Origin: an archaeon
GTDB lineage: Archaea; Nanobdellota; Nanobdellia; Woesearchaeales; ARS49
Reading direction: 5' to 3'
NCBI GenBank assembly: GCA_016213425.1
Contig: JACRAI010000106.1
Span: forward strand, 1 to 14,037
DNA length: 14,037 bases
The notes beneath the pieces are model-generated. The model saw only the letters and a program-made list of their open reading frames with translations. It ran no database searches and was not told the origin of the DNA. This document shows, one piece after another, positions 1 to 6,568 of this stretch. The position numbers were made by a program, and so were the translations under genes. How positions within the stretch are numbered: the stretch's first letter is position 1; every line of letters begins with the position of its first letter.

Positions 1-2
1 AA

Positions 3-125
3 CAAATCTACGGACCAATCACAAAAAGAAGACTACACAGCAAACTAACACAAATAACAGCAAGAATCATACTACACAACAGAAGAAAACTAACCTACTA
101 CAACAAAATAACTAAAAACAACTAA
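3..125 (+). CDS. 3' end of an unidentified gene (truncated at window edge)
   Basis: An open frame runs from the first bases of the window to a TAA at 123-125 and encodes 40 C-terminal residues. They begin QIYGPITKRRL and are rich in Lys, Arg, Asn and Tyr. The stretch is notably T-poor and A/C-rich on the plus strand. The basic, Tyr/Asn-rich tail loosely resembles the end of some DDE transposases, but no catalytic residue is inside the window, so this is only an impression. It stops 131 bases before the aRF1 start and is followed by a long hairpin (168-228), which could end its transcript. That it is a real gene is inferred from the open frame and its plausible composition; the other two frames also stay open over part of this T-poor stretch. 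Confidence 0.4.
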   Translation, partial: QIYGPITKRRLHSKLTQITARIILHNRRKLTYYNKITKNN

Positions 126-167
126 TATCCGCGCAAGACCGGTAAATTGGGTATTAGTCTCAAGTTT

Positions 168-228
168 AAAGTTTGCAGTTTATAGTTTGTAGTATACTGC
201 AGATTGCAAGCTATAAACTGCAAACTTT
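168..228 (+). repeat. Long perfect inverted repeat / hairpin upstream of aRF1
   Basis: Bases 168-185 and 211-228 are perfect reverse complements (18 bp, arm AAAGTTTGCAGTTTATAG). Inward, eight more pairs can form (186-193 with 203-210) if three U-G wobbles are allowed. This gives a stem of about 26 pairs with a 9-base loop (194-202). The wobbles are valid only for RNA read from the plus strand. The left arm also looks like degenerate 7-base repeats of the form AGTTTRY. The right arm ends exactly where the aRF1 TATA box begins. It could terminate the upstream gene, be a mobile palindrome remnant, or be a regulatory cruciform; the sequence does not decide. Confidence 0.75.
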
Positions 229-235
229 TATATAT
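227..235 (+). promoter_or_regulatory. TATA box of aRF1 (leaderless start)
   Basis: TTTATATAT is centred about 26 bases before the ATG at 257, which is the archaeal TATA-to-start spacing. Transcription would therefore begin at or next to the start codon. No Shine-Dalgarno sequence precedes the ATG, which agrees with a leaderless mRNA. The box touches the right arm of the 168-228 hairpin. Confidence 0.55.
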
Positions 236-256
236 GATCACTTTTACTTGAAGACC

Positions 257-1357
257 ATGTCATTAACCACTTACCAAAAATTCAAAATACGCAAGTTCTT
301 GAAAGAATTAAGAGGTCATAAGGCGAGGCATACAGAATTAGTAACTGTCTACATTCCAGCAGGGTATGACATAAATAAAATAATGAATCATTTAGGTCAA
401 GAACAAGGCACAGCAAAAAACATTAAGTCTGCAGCAACAAGAAACAACGTAATAGATGCGCTTGAAAAAATGATGCAGCATTTAAGACTATACAAAAAAA
501 CTCCAGAAAATGGCCTAGCAGTTTTCTCAGGAAACGTCGCAGAACGAGAGGGACAAATCGATGTACGCGTTTGGAGCATAGAACCTCCAATACCTATGAA
601 AACCAGAATTTATAGATGTGAAAAAGATTTTCAACTAGACATTCTTGAAGAATTGCTTGAAACAAAAGAAATTTACGGTTTAGTAGTTATGGATGCAAGA
701 GATGCAGATATAGCATTGTTAAAAGGAAAAGCAATAGTTCCATTAACTAATACACACTCTCACGTTCCTGGAAAAATGAAAGCCGGAGGACAATCCTCAG
801 TTCGTTTCGCAGCAAACAGAGCGCTAGCAGTTAAAGCACACATGAAAAAAGTAGCGGACATGATGAAAGATCAATTTCTTCCAAGAGAAGACTTAAAAGG
901 AATCCTCGTAGGAGGTCCAGGTCCTGTAAAATATGATTTTGTTGACAGCGGTTTCATAACTGGTGACGTTAAAAAAAAAATAATCACTATTAAAGATATA
1001 TCTTATACTGGACCGTTTGGACTTGAAGAATTAGTTGATAGATCTCAAGATGTTCTAGCTAAAGAAGAAATTGCTGACGAAAAACAAGTAATGAATAGAT
1101 TCTTAACAATGCTTGCTAAAAACCAAAAACAAGTAGCTTATGGCGAACAAGATGTTATGAAAGCAGTAGAGTTAGGCGCTGCGGACATAGTATTAATCTC
1201 CATAGTTGTTGATGATGAAAAAATTGAAGGAATGGAAGAATTAGCCAAACAATTTGGTACAGAAGTAAAAATAATTTCAACAGACACCCGAGAAGGAGTT
1301 CAATTAAGAGACTTAGGAAAATTCGGAGCAATACTAAGATTTGAAGTTGAATTATGA
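257..1357 (+). CDS. prf1: Archaeal peptide chain release factor 1 (aRF1)
   Basis: Recognises all three stop codons in the ribosomal A site and triggers hydrolysis of peptidyl-tRNA. The 366-residue product has the three eRF1/aRF1 domains. The N domain carries NIKS (55-58) and YxCxxxF (Y119, C121, F125) for stop decoding. The M domain carries GGQ (177-179, in GKMKAGGQSSVRF) for hydrolysis. The C domain ends in FGAILRFEVEL. The ATG at 257 is preferred to an upstream in-frame start at 173 because family members begin near this TxYxKFKxRKFLKEL segment and the TATA box spacing fits a leaderless start. The protein is shorter than typical archaeal members (about 410). The missing part is the mini-domain, often Cys-rich, between LGAADIVLIS (306-315) and the EELAKQFGTEVKIIS segment (327-341). 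Its stop overlaps the next gene's start (ATGA). Confidence 0.96.
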   Translation: MSLTTYQKFKIRKFLKELRGHKARHTELVTVYIPAGYDINKIMNHLGQEQGTAKNIKSAATRNNVIDALEKMMQHLRLYKKTPENGLAVFSGNVAEREGQIDVRVWSIEPPIPMKTRIYRCEKDFQLDILEELLETKEIYGLVVMDARDADIALLKGKAIVPLTNTHSHVPGKMKAGGQSSVRFAANRALAVKAHMKKVADMMKDQFLPREDLKGILVGGPGPVKYDFVDSGFITGDVKKKIITIKDISYTGPFGLEELVDRSQDVLAKEEIADEKQVMNRFLTMLAKNQKQVAYGEQDVMKAVELGAADIVLISIVVDDEKIEGMEELAKQFGTEVKIISTDTREGVQLRDLGKFGAILRFEVEL

Positions 1358-2052
1358 CTAAAGAATTAATAAATGAAGCATACAACAGATTGACAAATAA
1401 AACACTTGATCACGAGTGTGAACTTTCTTATTCTGGAAAATTCAAAGGTTTCAATGCAAATGCTTCAAGATTAGGAAAAAAATTAAGTTTTAATTTAAGC
1501 AGAAATTGGGAATATATAAGCAATGAAATAAAAATAGGTTTAATACAAGATTTATTAATTAGAATTTTTCGTTTAAAAAAAGAAAAAACAATGAATATAG
1601 ATTTATACCATAACTTTTTGCGCAACGCACATTTAGCAGTTCCGAAAACAAAAAAACATCCGGTGCTTGAAGAATCCTTTAACAGAAATAACGCAAAATT
1701 CTTTAACAATACTTTAGAAACAGTCAATTTTAAAGTATCAGATTCATCAAGAATTCTTGGAAGCTATCATTACGGCAGTGATACAATAACAATAACCAAG
1801 CATTTGCTTGAAAACCAAGAATTGCTTGATTTCGTTATGTATCATGAAATGCTTCACAAACACCATAAATTTTCAAGCAACAAGTGCAACACTCTATACC
1901 ACTCTCCCGAATTTAAAAGAGATGAACAAAAATTTCCTAGCTGGCAGCAGCTAGAAAAGAAACTTCAATCTTTATCATCAAGAAAATCGCTAAAAAAGAC
2001 CGAACAAGAAGGCAGTTCATGGCTTAAAAGGATATTCTTACCAACTCAATAA
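1354..2052 (+). CDS. SprT/YgjP-like zinc metallopeptidase
   Basis: Predicted soluble zinc-dependent peptidase of 232 residues. The zincin motif HEMLH lies at 164-168 within DFVMYHEMLHKHH, and a downstream YHSPEF (H183) matches the third-ligand region (HSxxF) of SprT- and YgjP-type proteins. The N-terminal 100 residues are Lys/Asn-rich and unlike any domain I recognise. The C-terminal 30 residues are basic and Ser-rich and end in a short hydrophobic patch. The ATG overlaps the aRF1 stop as ATGA, so it is probably translationally coupled to the release factor in a two-gene operon. SprT-family proteins in other organisms act on DNA-protein crosslinks; whether this one does is inference. The link to a termination factor could reflect shared expression only. 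Confidence 0.75.
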   Translation: MTKELINEAYNRLTNKTLDHECELSYSGKFKGFNANASRLGKKLSFNLSRNWEYISNEIKIGLIQDLLIRIFRLKKEKTMNIDLYHNFLRNAHLAVPKTKKHPVLEESFNRNNAKFFNNTLETVNFKVSDSSRILGSYHYGSDTITITKHLLENQELLDFVMYHEMLHKHHKFSSNKCNTLYHSPEFKRDEQKFPSWQQLEKKLQSLSSRKSLKKTEQEGSSWLKRIFLPTQ

Positions 2053-2157
2053 TTTAAGTTTTTGAAAATGAAATTTTAAAAAAATCCAGTGGTTGAAATA
2101 CATTCTGAAGGTTGATGAGTAGTTTTTGCAAAAATATGCAGTGTTTTTGATAGAAAA

Positions 2158-2196
2158 GCTTTTAAAACCCCGCGTATTTTTAATGAAAAGGTGATC
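2158..2196 (+). promoter_or_regulatory. Promoter and Shine-Dalgarno site of aIF5A
   Basis: A TATA-like TTTTAAAA (2160-2167) lies about 26-30 bases before a very strong ribosome binding site, AGGTGATC (2189-2196). That site is complementary to the archaeal 16S rRNA 3' end and ends two bases before the TTG start at 2199. The mRNA leader would be only about 10-15 bases. The strong site supports the TTG as the true start, because no ATG occurs near it in frame. Confidence 0.5.
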
Positions 2197-2198
2197 CT

Positions 2199-2588
2199 TT
2201 GGCAGTAAAAATAACAAATGCAGGCAGTATAAAATCAGGAAGCTTTATCATAATTGATGGAGTGGCTTGCAAAGCTCTTGACGTAGCAACATCTAAACCA
2301 GGAAAGCACGGAAGTGCAAAAGCAAGAATAGTAGCATTAGGCTTAATTGATGAAAAAAGAAGAGAATTATTAACCGGAGCAGGAGATAACGTTGAAGTTC
2401 CAATCATAGAAAAAAAGACAGCACAAGTATTATCTTTAGCGGGCGATAAAGCAAATGTTATGGACATGGAAACTTACGAAACATTTGATTTAGCAATTCC
2501 TGAAGACTTAAAAGGCCAAGTGGCTGAAGGAACTCAAGTTCTTTACTGGATCATATTAAATGACAGAGTAATGAAGCAGGTAAAATAA
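2199..2588 (+). CDS. eif5a: Translation initiation factor aIF5A
   Basis: aIF5A binds the ribosomal E site and helps peptide bond formation at difficult sequences such as proline runs. The 129-residue product has the N-terminal SH3-like domain with the modification loop SKPGKHGSAKAR (32-43). K36 is the lysine expected to be converted to hypusine or deoxyhypusine. A C-terminal OB-fold follows (about 70-129). The length is typical for archaea. The start is a TTG, supported by the AGGTGATC site just upstream. L40e follows after one base, so the two translation genes form a tight operon. No deoxyhypusine synthase lies in this window. Confidence 0.95.
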   Translation: MAVKITNAGSIKSGSFIIIDGVACKALDVATSKPGKHGSAKARIVALGLIDEKRRELLTGAGDNVEVPIIEKKTAQVLSLAGDKANVMDMETYETFDLAIPEDLKGQVAEGTQVLYWIILNDRVMKQVK

Positions 2589-2589
2589 A

Positions 2590-2751
2590 ATGGGAAAATT
2601 TCCAGAAGCAGATGCAAGATTTTTCAAAAACAAATATGTATGCAGGAGATGCAAAGCAGTACTTAAAACTCCAGTAAGAAAAGTATTCGATAAATCCGCC
2701 ACGTGCAGAAAATGCGCAGGCCATCACTTTAAACCAAAAAGGAAGAAGTGA
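2590..2751 (+). CDS. rpl40e: Ribosomal protein L40e (eL40), zinc ribbon
   Basis: A 53-residue basic protein, too short for simple ORF cut-offs. It starts MGKFPEADARFF and ends in KPKRKK. Two CxxC pairs (C18/C21 and C39/C42) form the zinc ribbon typical of eL40, and the FPEAxAR start matches archaeal L40e. The spacer between the two pairs (17 residues) is a little longer than in many archaeal L40e proteins, which I would expect of a divergent lineage. The ATG follows the aIF5A stop by one base, so it depends on the same transcript. It is a large-subunit ribosomal protein bound near the factor-binding region. Confidence 0.88.
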   Translation: MGKFPEADARFFKNKYVCRRCKAVLKTPVRKVFDKSATCRKCAGHHFKPKRKK

Positions 2752-2840
2752 GTAAAAAATTAATTCTGAAAAATGTGAATCGCAAGTTTAGTTAAAGTAT
2801 TCTTACTTTTTGATTCCATTATTAGTGTTTTTGATTTTTT

Positions 2841-3092
2841 CAGAAACTAGTATCTTCTGTCTTTTCTGCTTGTGCTTGAATGTTTTTTTTAACCGTTTCC
2901 TAATTTGAGACAGCTCCGCTGTAAATTCATGAACAATTACAGAGTTCTCTGAAAGCACACAGAGTGCAGTTATCTTCACGGCGCCAGGTGCCTACAAATC
3001 ACTTTCAAATATTTATCAAATCGCGGCAAAGCCGCCACTTGTTGTCTATATTTGACGAACTCAACAAGCACAAGAAGAAACAACAGATAATA
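2841..3092 (+). ncRNA. Candidate structured RNA, copy A (unrecognised family)
   Basis: Non-coding region between L40e and the site-2 protease gene, homologous to copy B at 10084-10318. Helices seen: a closing stem 2863-2878 with 3065-3080 (15 of 16 pairs, including perfect CTTGTGCTTG/CAAGCACAAG), extended by CTGT/ACAG (2857-2860 with 3083-3086); hairpin ACAGC-TCC-GCTGT (2910-2922); alternative CTGTAA/TTACAG (2919-2924 with 2937-2942); hairpin GGCGC-CAG-GTGCC (2980-2992); hairpin GCGGC-AAA-GCCGC (3023-3035); and a bulged hairpin 3041-3060 with a 7-base loop. Several paired positions differ from copy B by compensatory changes. The ends are approximate, taken from where similarity and pairing fade. 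It does not resemble RNase P RNA, SRP RNA or tRNA as I know them. Strand is inferred from G-U pairs and flanking gene direction. The rest of the 2752-3192 interval holds only the S2P promoter and AT-rich sequence. Confidence 0.55.
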
Positions 3093-3148
3093 TTTGCCAT
3101 AGACATATAACTTTAAACTAAAAACTCCAAACAAGTATTTGAAAGGTA

Positions 3149-3186
3149 ATATTTAAAAAGAAAGAATTCTATTTCTCTTTTGAGGT
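3149..3186 (+). promoter_or_regulatory. Promoter and Shine-Dalgarno site of the site-2 protease gene
   Basis: A TATA-like ATATTTAAAAA (3149-3159) is followed 22 bases later by GAGGT (3182-3186), six bases before the TTG start. Predicted transcription start is about 3180, giving a short leader. The TATA box lies downstream of RNA candidate copy A. This argues that the S2P gene has its own promoter and that copy A is not simply its 5' leader. Confidence 0.5.
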
Positions 3187-3192
3187 AAAAAA

Positions 3193-4347
3193 TTGGATAT
3201 TGAATATGTGCTATTGGTTGTTTTCATAATACTTCTTTCAATAATTCTTTATTTTGAAAGAAAAAAATTAACTGTTAACGGCAAATTTCCATGGATTTAT
3301 TTTTGCATGTACCGAACTAAGTTCGGTCTTGACTGGATGGATAAAATATCAAAAAAACATCCAAAATCACTAAATTTTTTATTCAAACTAGGAGTAATAA
3401 CTGGATTCTTAGGAATGCTCTTGATTTCTTTTGAATTAATAAAAGTAACAATTCAAGTTTTTACTTCTGCAGCAAAAATATCTGCTGTAACACCCGTATT
3501 GCCTTTTGAAGGTAAAGGAATATTTTATGTTCCATTCAGTTACTGGATAATCAGCATATTCATAATTGCACTAGTTCACGAATTCGCTCACGGAATTGCA
3601 TCTCGTTTGTACAAAATTCCCGTAAAAAGTTCCGGTTTCGCATTCTTAGGAATACTGCTTCCAATAGTTCCCGCAGCATTCGTTGAACCTGAAGAAAAAT
3701 TATTGCCTAAAAAGAAATTATCAGAAAAACTAGCGATATACGCCGCAGGACCATTATCAAACATGATTTTTGCAATAGTGTTTTTCTTAATAGCCTTATT
3801 TGTTTTCCAGCCATTGCATGGAGTAATCTCTCAAGAAGACGGAGTATTGATTAGCAAAATATTGCCTAACACTTCCGCAAGCATTGCAGGACTACAAAAA
3901 GATGAAGTTTTGAAATCATTAAATGATAAAGAATTCAAAAATGTAGAAGAATTTGTAGCTGTTCTTGATAAATTCAAACCAAACCAAGAAGTAACTGTAA
4001 AAACGAGTAAAAAAACCTATAAAACAATTTTAGGTGTTCATCCTGAACATTCAGATAAATCATTTTTAGGAATAGTTCCATCTCAATCTTTCACGCCAAC
4101 AATTAATCCAATTTTGTACGCAGCGTTCAAATGGTTCTTTGGATTATTATTAATACTTTACATGCTAAATTTAGGCATAGGATTGTTTAATCTGCTTCCT
4201 TTAGGTCCTTTAGATGGAGGCAGAATGTTTGATGCAGTACTTCACAATTATTTTTCTTCAGAAAAAGCAATAAAAATATTTTCAGGAGTAACTGCCTTCT
4301 TTGTATTCTTAATCGGTTTTCACTTGTTTAACGCGTTCTTCGGCTAA
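3193..4347 (+). CDS. Site-2 protease family membrane metalloprotease (M50) with PDZ domain
   Basis: Intramembrane zinc protease that cleaves membrane-spanning substrates, probably transcription factor anchors or signal-peptide remnants; the substrate here is unknown. The 384-residue product has an N-terminal membrane segment (5-20) and another at about 66-90. HEFAH (129-133) lies in a hydrophobic helix, followed by a helix at about 186-207. A PDZ-like domain spans about 210-283. The second catalytic motif is NLLPLGPLDGGR (333-344), with D341 as the third zinc ligand, and a last membrane helix covers 362-383. All catalytic residues are present. The start is TTG with GAGGT six bases upstream. 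The last 39 bases overlap the 3' end of the opposing receiver gene. Confidence 0.93.
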   Translation: MDIEYVLLVVFIILLSIILYFERKKLTVNGKFPWIYFCMYRTKFGLDWMDKISKKHPKSLNFLFKLGVITGFLGMLLISFELIKVTIQVFTSAAKISAVTPVLPFEGKGIFYVPFSYWIISIFIIALVHEFAHGIASRLYKIPVKSSGFAFLGILLPIVPAAFVEPEEKLLPKKKLSEKLAIYAAGPLSNMIFAIVFFLIALFVFQPLHGVISQEDGVLISKILPNTSASIAGLQKDEVLKSLNDKEFKNVEEFVAVLDKFKPNQEVTVKTSKKTYKTILGVHPEHSDKSFLGIVPSQSFTPTINPILYAAFKWFFGLLLILYMLNLGIGLFNLLPLGPLDGGRMFDAVLHNYFSSEKAIKIFSGVTAFFVFLIGFHLFNAFFG

Positions 4348-4692
4348 AGAATAAAATTTTTTATGATAAGACATATAGTCTACTTTGCCAATAACTAAAT
4401 CCGCACTTAATTTTGCTCTACTTGCAAGCTCAGTATTAGGATTTCCAGTGCATACAACAATAAAAGGATTTTTGCACAAAACTCTTGCGATTCTAGATAA
4501 ATCAACTCCAGAATAAGGCTCTTGAACTAAATCAGTAAGTATCAAATCATAATTAGGATTCTTAACTAGTTCAAGCATAGCTTCCTGACAAGTACTACAA
4601 CCAGTAACTTTACCTCCTAAACTAGTAATAGTTTTAACAAAAAGAAGCAAACAATTTACCTCATCTTCTGCAATTAAAACATTTAAGCTCAT
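4309..4692 (-). CDS. Stand-alone response regulator receiver (CheY-like) protein
   Basis: A 127-residue single receiver domain with no output domain. Signature residues are in place: the acidic pair E9/D10 (LIAEDE), phospho-acceptor D54 (DLILTDL), T82 (VVCTGN) and K103 (IGKVDY). It should accept phosphate from a histidine kinase and act by protein contact. No kinase or chemotaxis gene is in the window, so its partner is unknown. Several cysteines (C14, C32, C35, C73, C81) are unusual for a receiver. The gene has its own TATA box and a leaderless start, divergent from the peptidase gene at 4788. Its 3' end overlaps the S2P gene by 39 bases on the opposite strand. Confidence 0.9.
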   Translation of the reverse strand: MSLNVLIAEDEVNCLLLFVKTITSLGGKVTGCSTCQEAMLELVKNPNYDLILTDLVQEPYSGVDLSRIARVLCKNPFIVVCTGNPNTELASRAKLSADLVIGKVDYMSYHKKFYSLAEERVKQVKTD

Positions 4693-4713
4693 AAGAACAA
4701 ACAGGTCAGTTAG

Positions 4714-4724
4714 TTTTTTAAAAG
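4714..4724 (-). promoter_or_regulatory. TATA box of the receiver gene (leaderless)
   Basis: On the minus strand CTTTTAAAAAA is centred about 27 bases before the ATG (4692-4690), with no Shine-Dalgarno site. It stands back to back with the promoter of the peptidase gene at 4788. Confidence 0.45.
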
Positions 4725-4757
4725 TATTTATTGATTAACAAAATTTTCTGTCAAAAA

Positions 4758-4766
4758 TTTTATAAG
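4758..4766 (+). promoter_or_regulatory. TATA box of the first gluzincin-like peptidase gene
   Basis: TTTTATAAG is centred about 26 bases before the ATG at 4788, fitting a leaderless mRNA. This spacing is the main reason for choosing 4788 over the in-frame TTG at 4731. Confidence 0.5.
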
Positions 4767-4787
4767 CACTGTATTTATGTTACATTT

Positions 4788-5582
4788 ATGTTTAAAAAAA
4801 CTAACTCTTTTATTAAAAAGCACAAAAAGAAATTATTGTGGGCAACTGCAGGGTTAGCTTCTTTTGCGTATCATGCATTTGATCCAACATTTTTATTCAG
4901 GCAATACTATTGGGCAACAGACTCCATTTTTGAGTCTAAACTTGAAAGAAAAATAGAAGAAGACTTCAAAATTGATATAGAGGGCGATGATGATATTACT
5001 GCGTTATTATACTTACACAGTTTTCTTAGAGAAATCCAAAATGAAAGACCTGAATTGTTAGAACACATAGGAAAAATCATCATTATTCCTGAAAATGTTT
5101 CAAATCTTTTTTTTGTTGAACCTTTTAAAAAATACGGAGGCAGAGCTTTTCCTATATTTAACACAATAGAGTTAAGAAAACCATTCAATGTTTGCATACT
5201 TGCTCATGAGGCAGCTCACACAAAATATTTTGAAACTTCATCAAAAGACGCACTTAATTTTAATCACTTGTTCAAAAATAAATGGTACAAAGATCTGCAC
5301 TGGTATGCGCCAATTCAACTTTTCTTTTCAAGTTCGTCTGTTAAATGGCGCGATGAGTCTTGCGAGCCAAGACATGGATTCATGTCTCCAACAGGAGCGC
5401 TAAGTTCTCATGAAAACATAGCAGAATACGTTGACAAATTCTATCTTAAAGATAATTATGCTTTCTGGAAACAATTTAAAAAACAAGATTTTTCATTTGA
5501 TCAAGCAGTAAATTATCTTTTAGAAGAGAAGTTCATATCCCAAAAACAGCATGATGATGTTTTTAATATTCTGCAAAAGTAA
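4788..5582 (+). CDS. Membrane-anchored gluzincin-like zinc peptidase, paralogue 1
   Basis: A 264-residue protein with a basic N-terminus (KKTNSFIKKHKKK), one hydrophobic segment (16-30), then a domain likely outside the membrane. HEAAH at 140-144 (CILAHEAAHTKYF) provides two zinc ligands and the catalytic Glu. About 65 residues on, SHENIAEYVDKFY (207-219) resembles the ExxAD glutamate helix of gluzincins, with E209 as candidate third ligand. The protein aligns along its length with the next gene (5690-6556), including ERPELLEH/INPALLEH, the GFM...G.LS segment before the second motif, and LLEEKFI near the end. I do not recognise a named family. Function is inferred from the zincin motif pair only. 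It has its own TATA box and is followed by a T-run at 5582-5588. Confidence 0.7.
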   Translation: MFKKTNSFIKKHKKKLLWATAGLASFAYHAFDPTFLFRQYYWATDSIFESKLERKIEEDFKIDIEGDDDITALLYLHSFLREIQNERPELLEHIGKIIIIPENVSNLFFVEPFKKYGGRAFPIFNTIELRKPFNVCILAHEAAHTKYFETSSKDALNFNHLFKNKWYKDLHWYAPIQLFFSSSSVKWRDESCEPRHGFMSPTGALSSHENIAEYVDKFYLKDNYAFWKQFKKQDFSFDQAVNYLLEEKFISQKQHDDVFNILQK

Positions 5583-5659
5583 TTTTTTGTCTGGTAGCTA
5601 GTGCCTAGTTGTTTGTTTGATAGAACTTTTCAAAGTTTGTGTCACAACAATTTTAAACC

Positions 5660-5667
5660 TATTTATT
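5660..5667 (+). promoter_or_regulatory. TATA box of the second gluzincin-like peptidase gene
   Basis: TATTTATT is centred about 26 bases before the ATG at 5690. The two tandem paralogues therefore seem to be transcribed separately, not as one operon. The 107-base spacer (5583-5689) shows nothing else I can interpret besides a T-run near its start. Confidence 0.45.
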
Positions 5668-5689
5668 CTGGATTTTACTGGTTTATAAA

Positions 5690-6556
5690 ATGGGTGAAAA
5701 TTTAGAGGAATGTAAAAAGAAAGAAGGTATATTTAAAAGAGCTTTTAAAAGAGTAAAACGTGAATTATCCAAAGACAGAGTGGGAAATAAAAAGCTGACT
5801 TGGTCTTTAAGAGTGGCGGTTGCTTCTTTTGCGTGTCTAACATATGCTAATACTTCAACACTCATACCTAATGCGTATTATAATTTAACTGATAAATATC
5901 ATGAATCAAAAGCGGAAAAAGAATTAGAAAAACGCTTTAATTTAGAATACCTGGGTGATTCTAATGAAGATAACATATGGAAACTATACTATTACTTGCA
6001 AGGCATACAAGAAATAAATCCTGCCTTGCTAGAACACGTGAAGAAAATAACTTTATTATCTGAAGGTGTTTGTGAAAGTATTTTTGTTAAACCTTTCAAC
6101 AAAACTGCAGGTTCATTTAATTATGTTTTTGGAAATCTCGAGTTAATTCACGATTATGATATGGTTGAAATGGCGGTTCTAGCTCATGAATTAGCTCATG
6201 TAAAATATTATTATTCACCTAAAGAATTTAAAGAAAAAATTTCTTCCTTGTTTGATTGGAGCAAAAAGAAAGAAACAGGTTCTTATGTTTTGTACAAATT
6301 AGGAGTAATGCCAACTTGGGAGGATGGAACTACGGGTCCTAGATATGGATTTATGAATTCTATAGGTCCTTTAAGTAATGATGAAAATATTGCTGATTAT
6401 GTGGAAACATTTTATTTTAACTCTTTATTCTTATGGAAAGATGTTAAGTCAACAGACAAAGTATATCAAGAAGCACTAAAATCATTACTTGAAGAAAAAT
6501 TCATCACGCAAGTACAATATGATTCCGTTTGTGATTATGTTGGATTTGAAAAGTGA
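5690..6556 (+). CDS. Membrane-anchored gluzincin-like zinc peptidase, paralogue 2
   Basis: A 288-residue paralogue of the preceding gene. It has a longer basic N-terminal region (1-37), a hydrophobic segment (39-60), and then the peptidase domain. HELAH at 166-170 (VLAHELAHVKYYY) is followed about 60 residues later by DENIADYVETFY (231-242). ENIAD fits the ExxAD signature of gluzincins such as neprilysin exactly, with E232 the likely third zinc ligand and D236 its supporting residue. Identity between the paralogues is concentrated around the two motifs and the LLEEKFI segment, while N-termini and the insert between motifs differ. An older duplication with divergence is therefore likely. The orientation of the domain (outside or cytoplasmic) cannot be fixed from sequence alone. 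Confidence 0.72.
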   Translation: MGENLEECKKKEGIFKRAFKRVKRELSKDRVGNKKLTWSLRVAVASFACLTYANTSTLIPNAYYNLTDKYHESKAEKELEKRFNLEYLGDSNEDNIWKLYYYLQGIQEINPALLEHVKKITLLSEGVCESIFVKPFNKTAGSFNYVFGNLELIHDYDMVEMAVLAHELAHVKYYYSPKEFKEKISSLFDWSKKKETGSYVLYKLGVMPTWEDGTTGPRYGFMNSIGPLSNDENIADYVETFYFNSLFLWKDVKSTDKVYQEALKSLLEEKFITQVQYDSVCDYVGFEK

Positions 6557-6558
6557 AT

Positions 6559-6568
6559 GTTTTTAAAA
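6559..6568 (+). promoter_or_regulatory. TATA box of the TrmJ gene (leaderless)
   Basis: GTTTTTAAAA just after the stop of the preceding gene is centred about 26 bases before the ATG at 6589. This supports 6589 as the start rather than the in-frame GTG at 6553. Confidence 0.45.

Noticed and set aside
173..256. Upstream extension of aRF1 to an in-frame start at 173
   Set aside because: The extra 28 residues are encoded by the hairpin and TATA box and have no similarity to the family N-terminus.
2841..3092. RNA candidate as RNase P RNA or SRP RNA
   Set aside because: The conserved core sequences I would expect (RNase P regions such as GAGGAAAG and ACAGAA in the right context; the SRP helix 8 motif with GGAAG/GNAR loops) are not found, and two copies of a single-copy gene would be odd.
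5188..5403. Open frame inside the first peptidase gene
   Set aside because: Same-strand shadow frame within a clear gene; no ribosome binding site and no family-like sequence.
5583..5689. Third copy of the RNA candidate in the spacer between the two peptidase genes
   Set aside because: None of the shared blocks (RCAGCTCNGCTGY, AACAACAGATAA, GCGNC hairpin) is present, and the spacer is too short.
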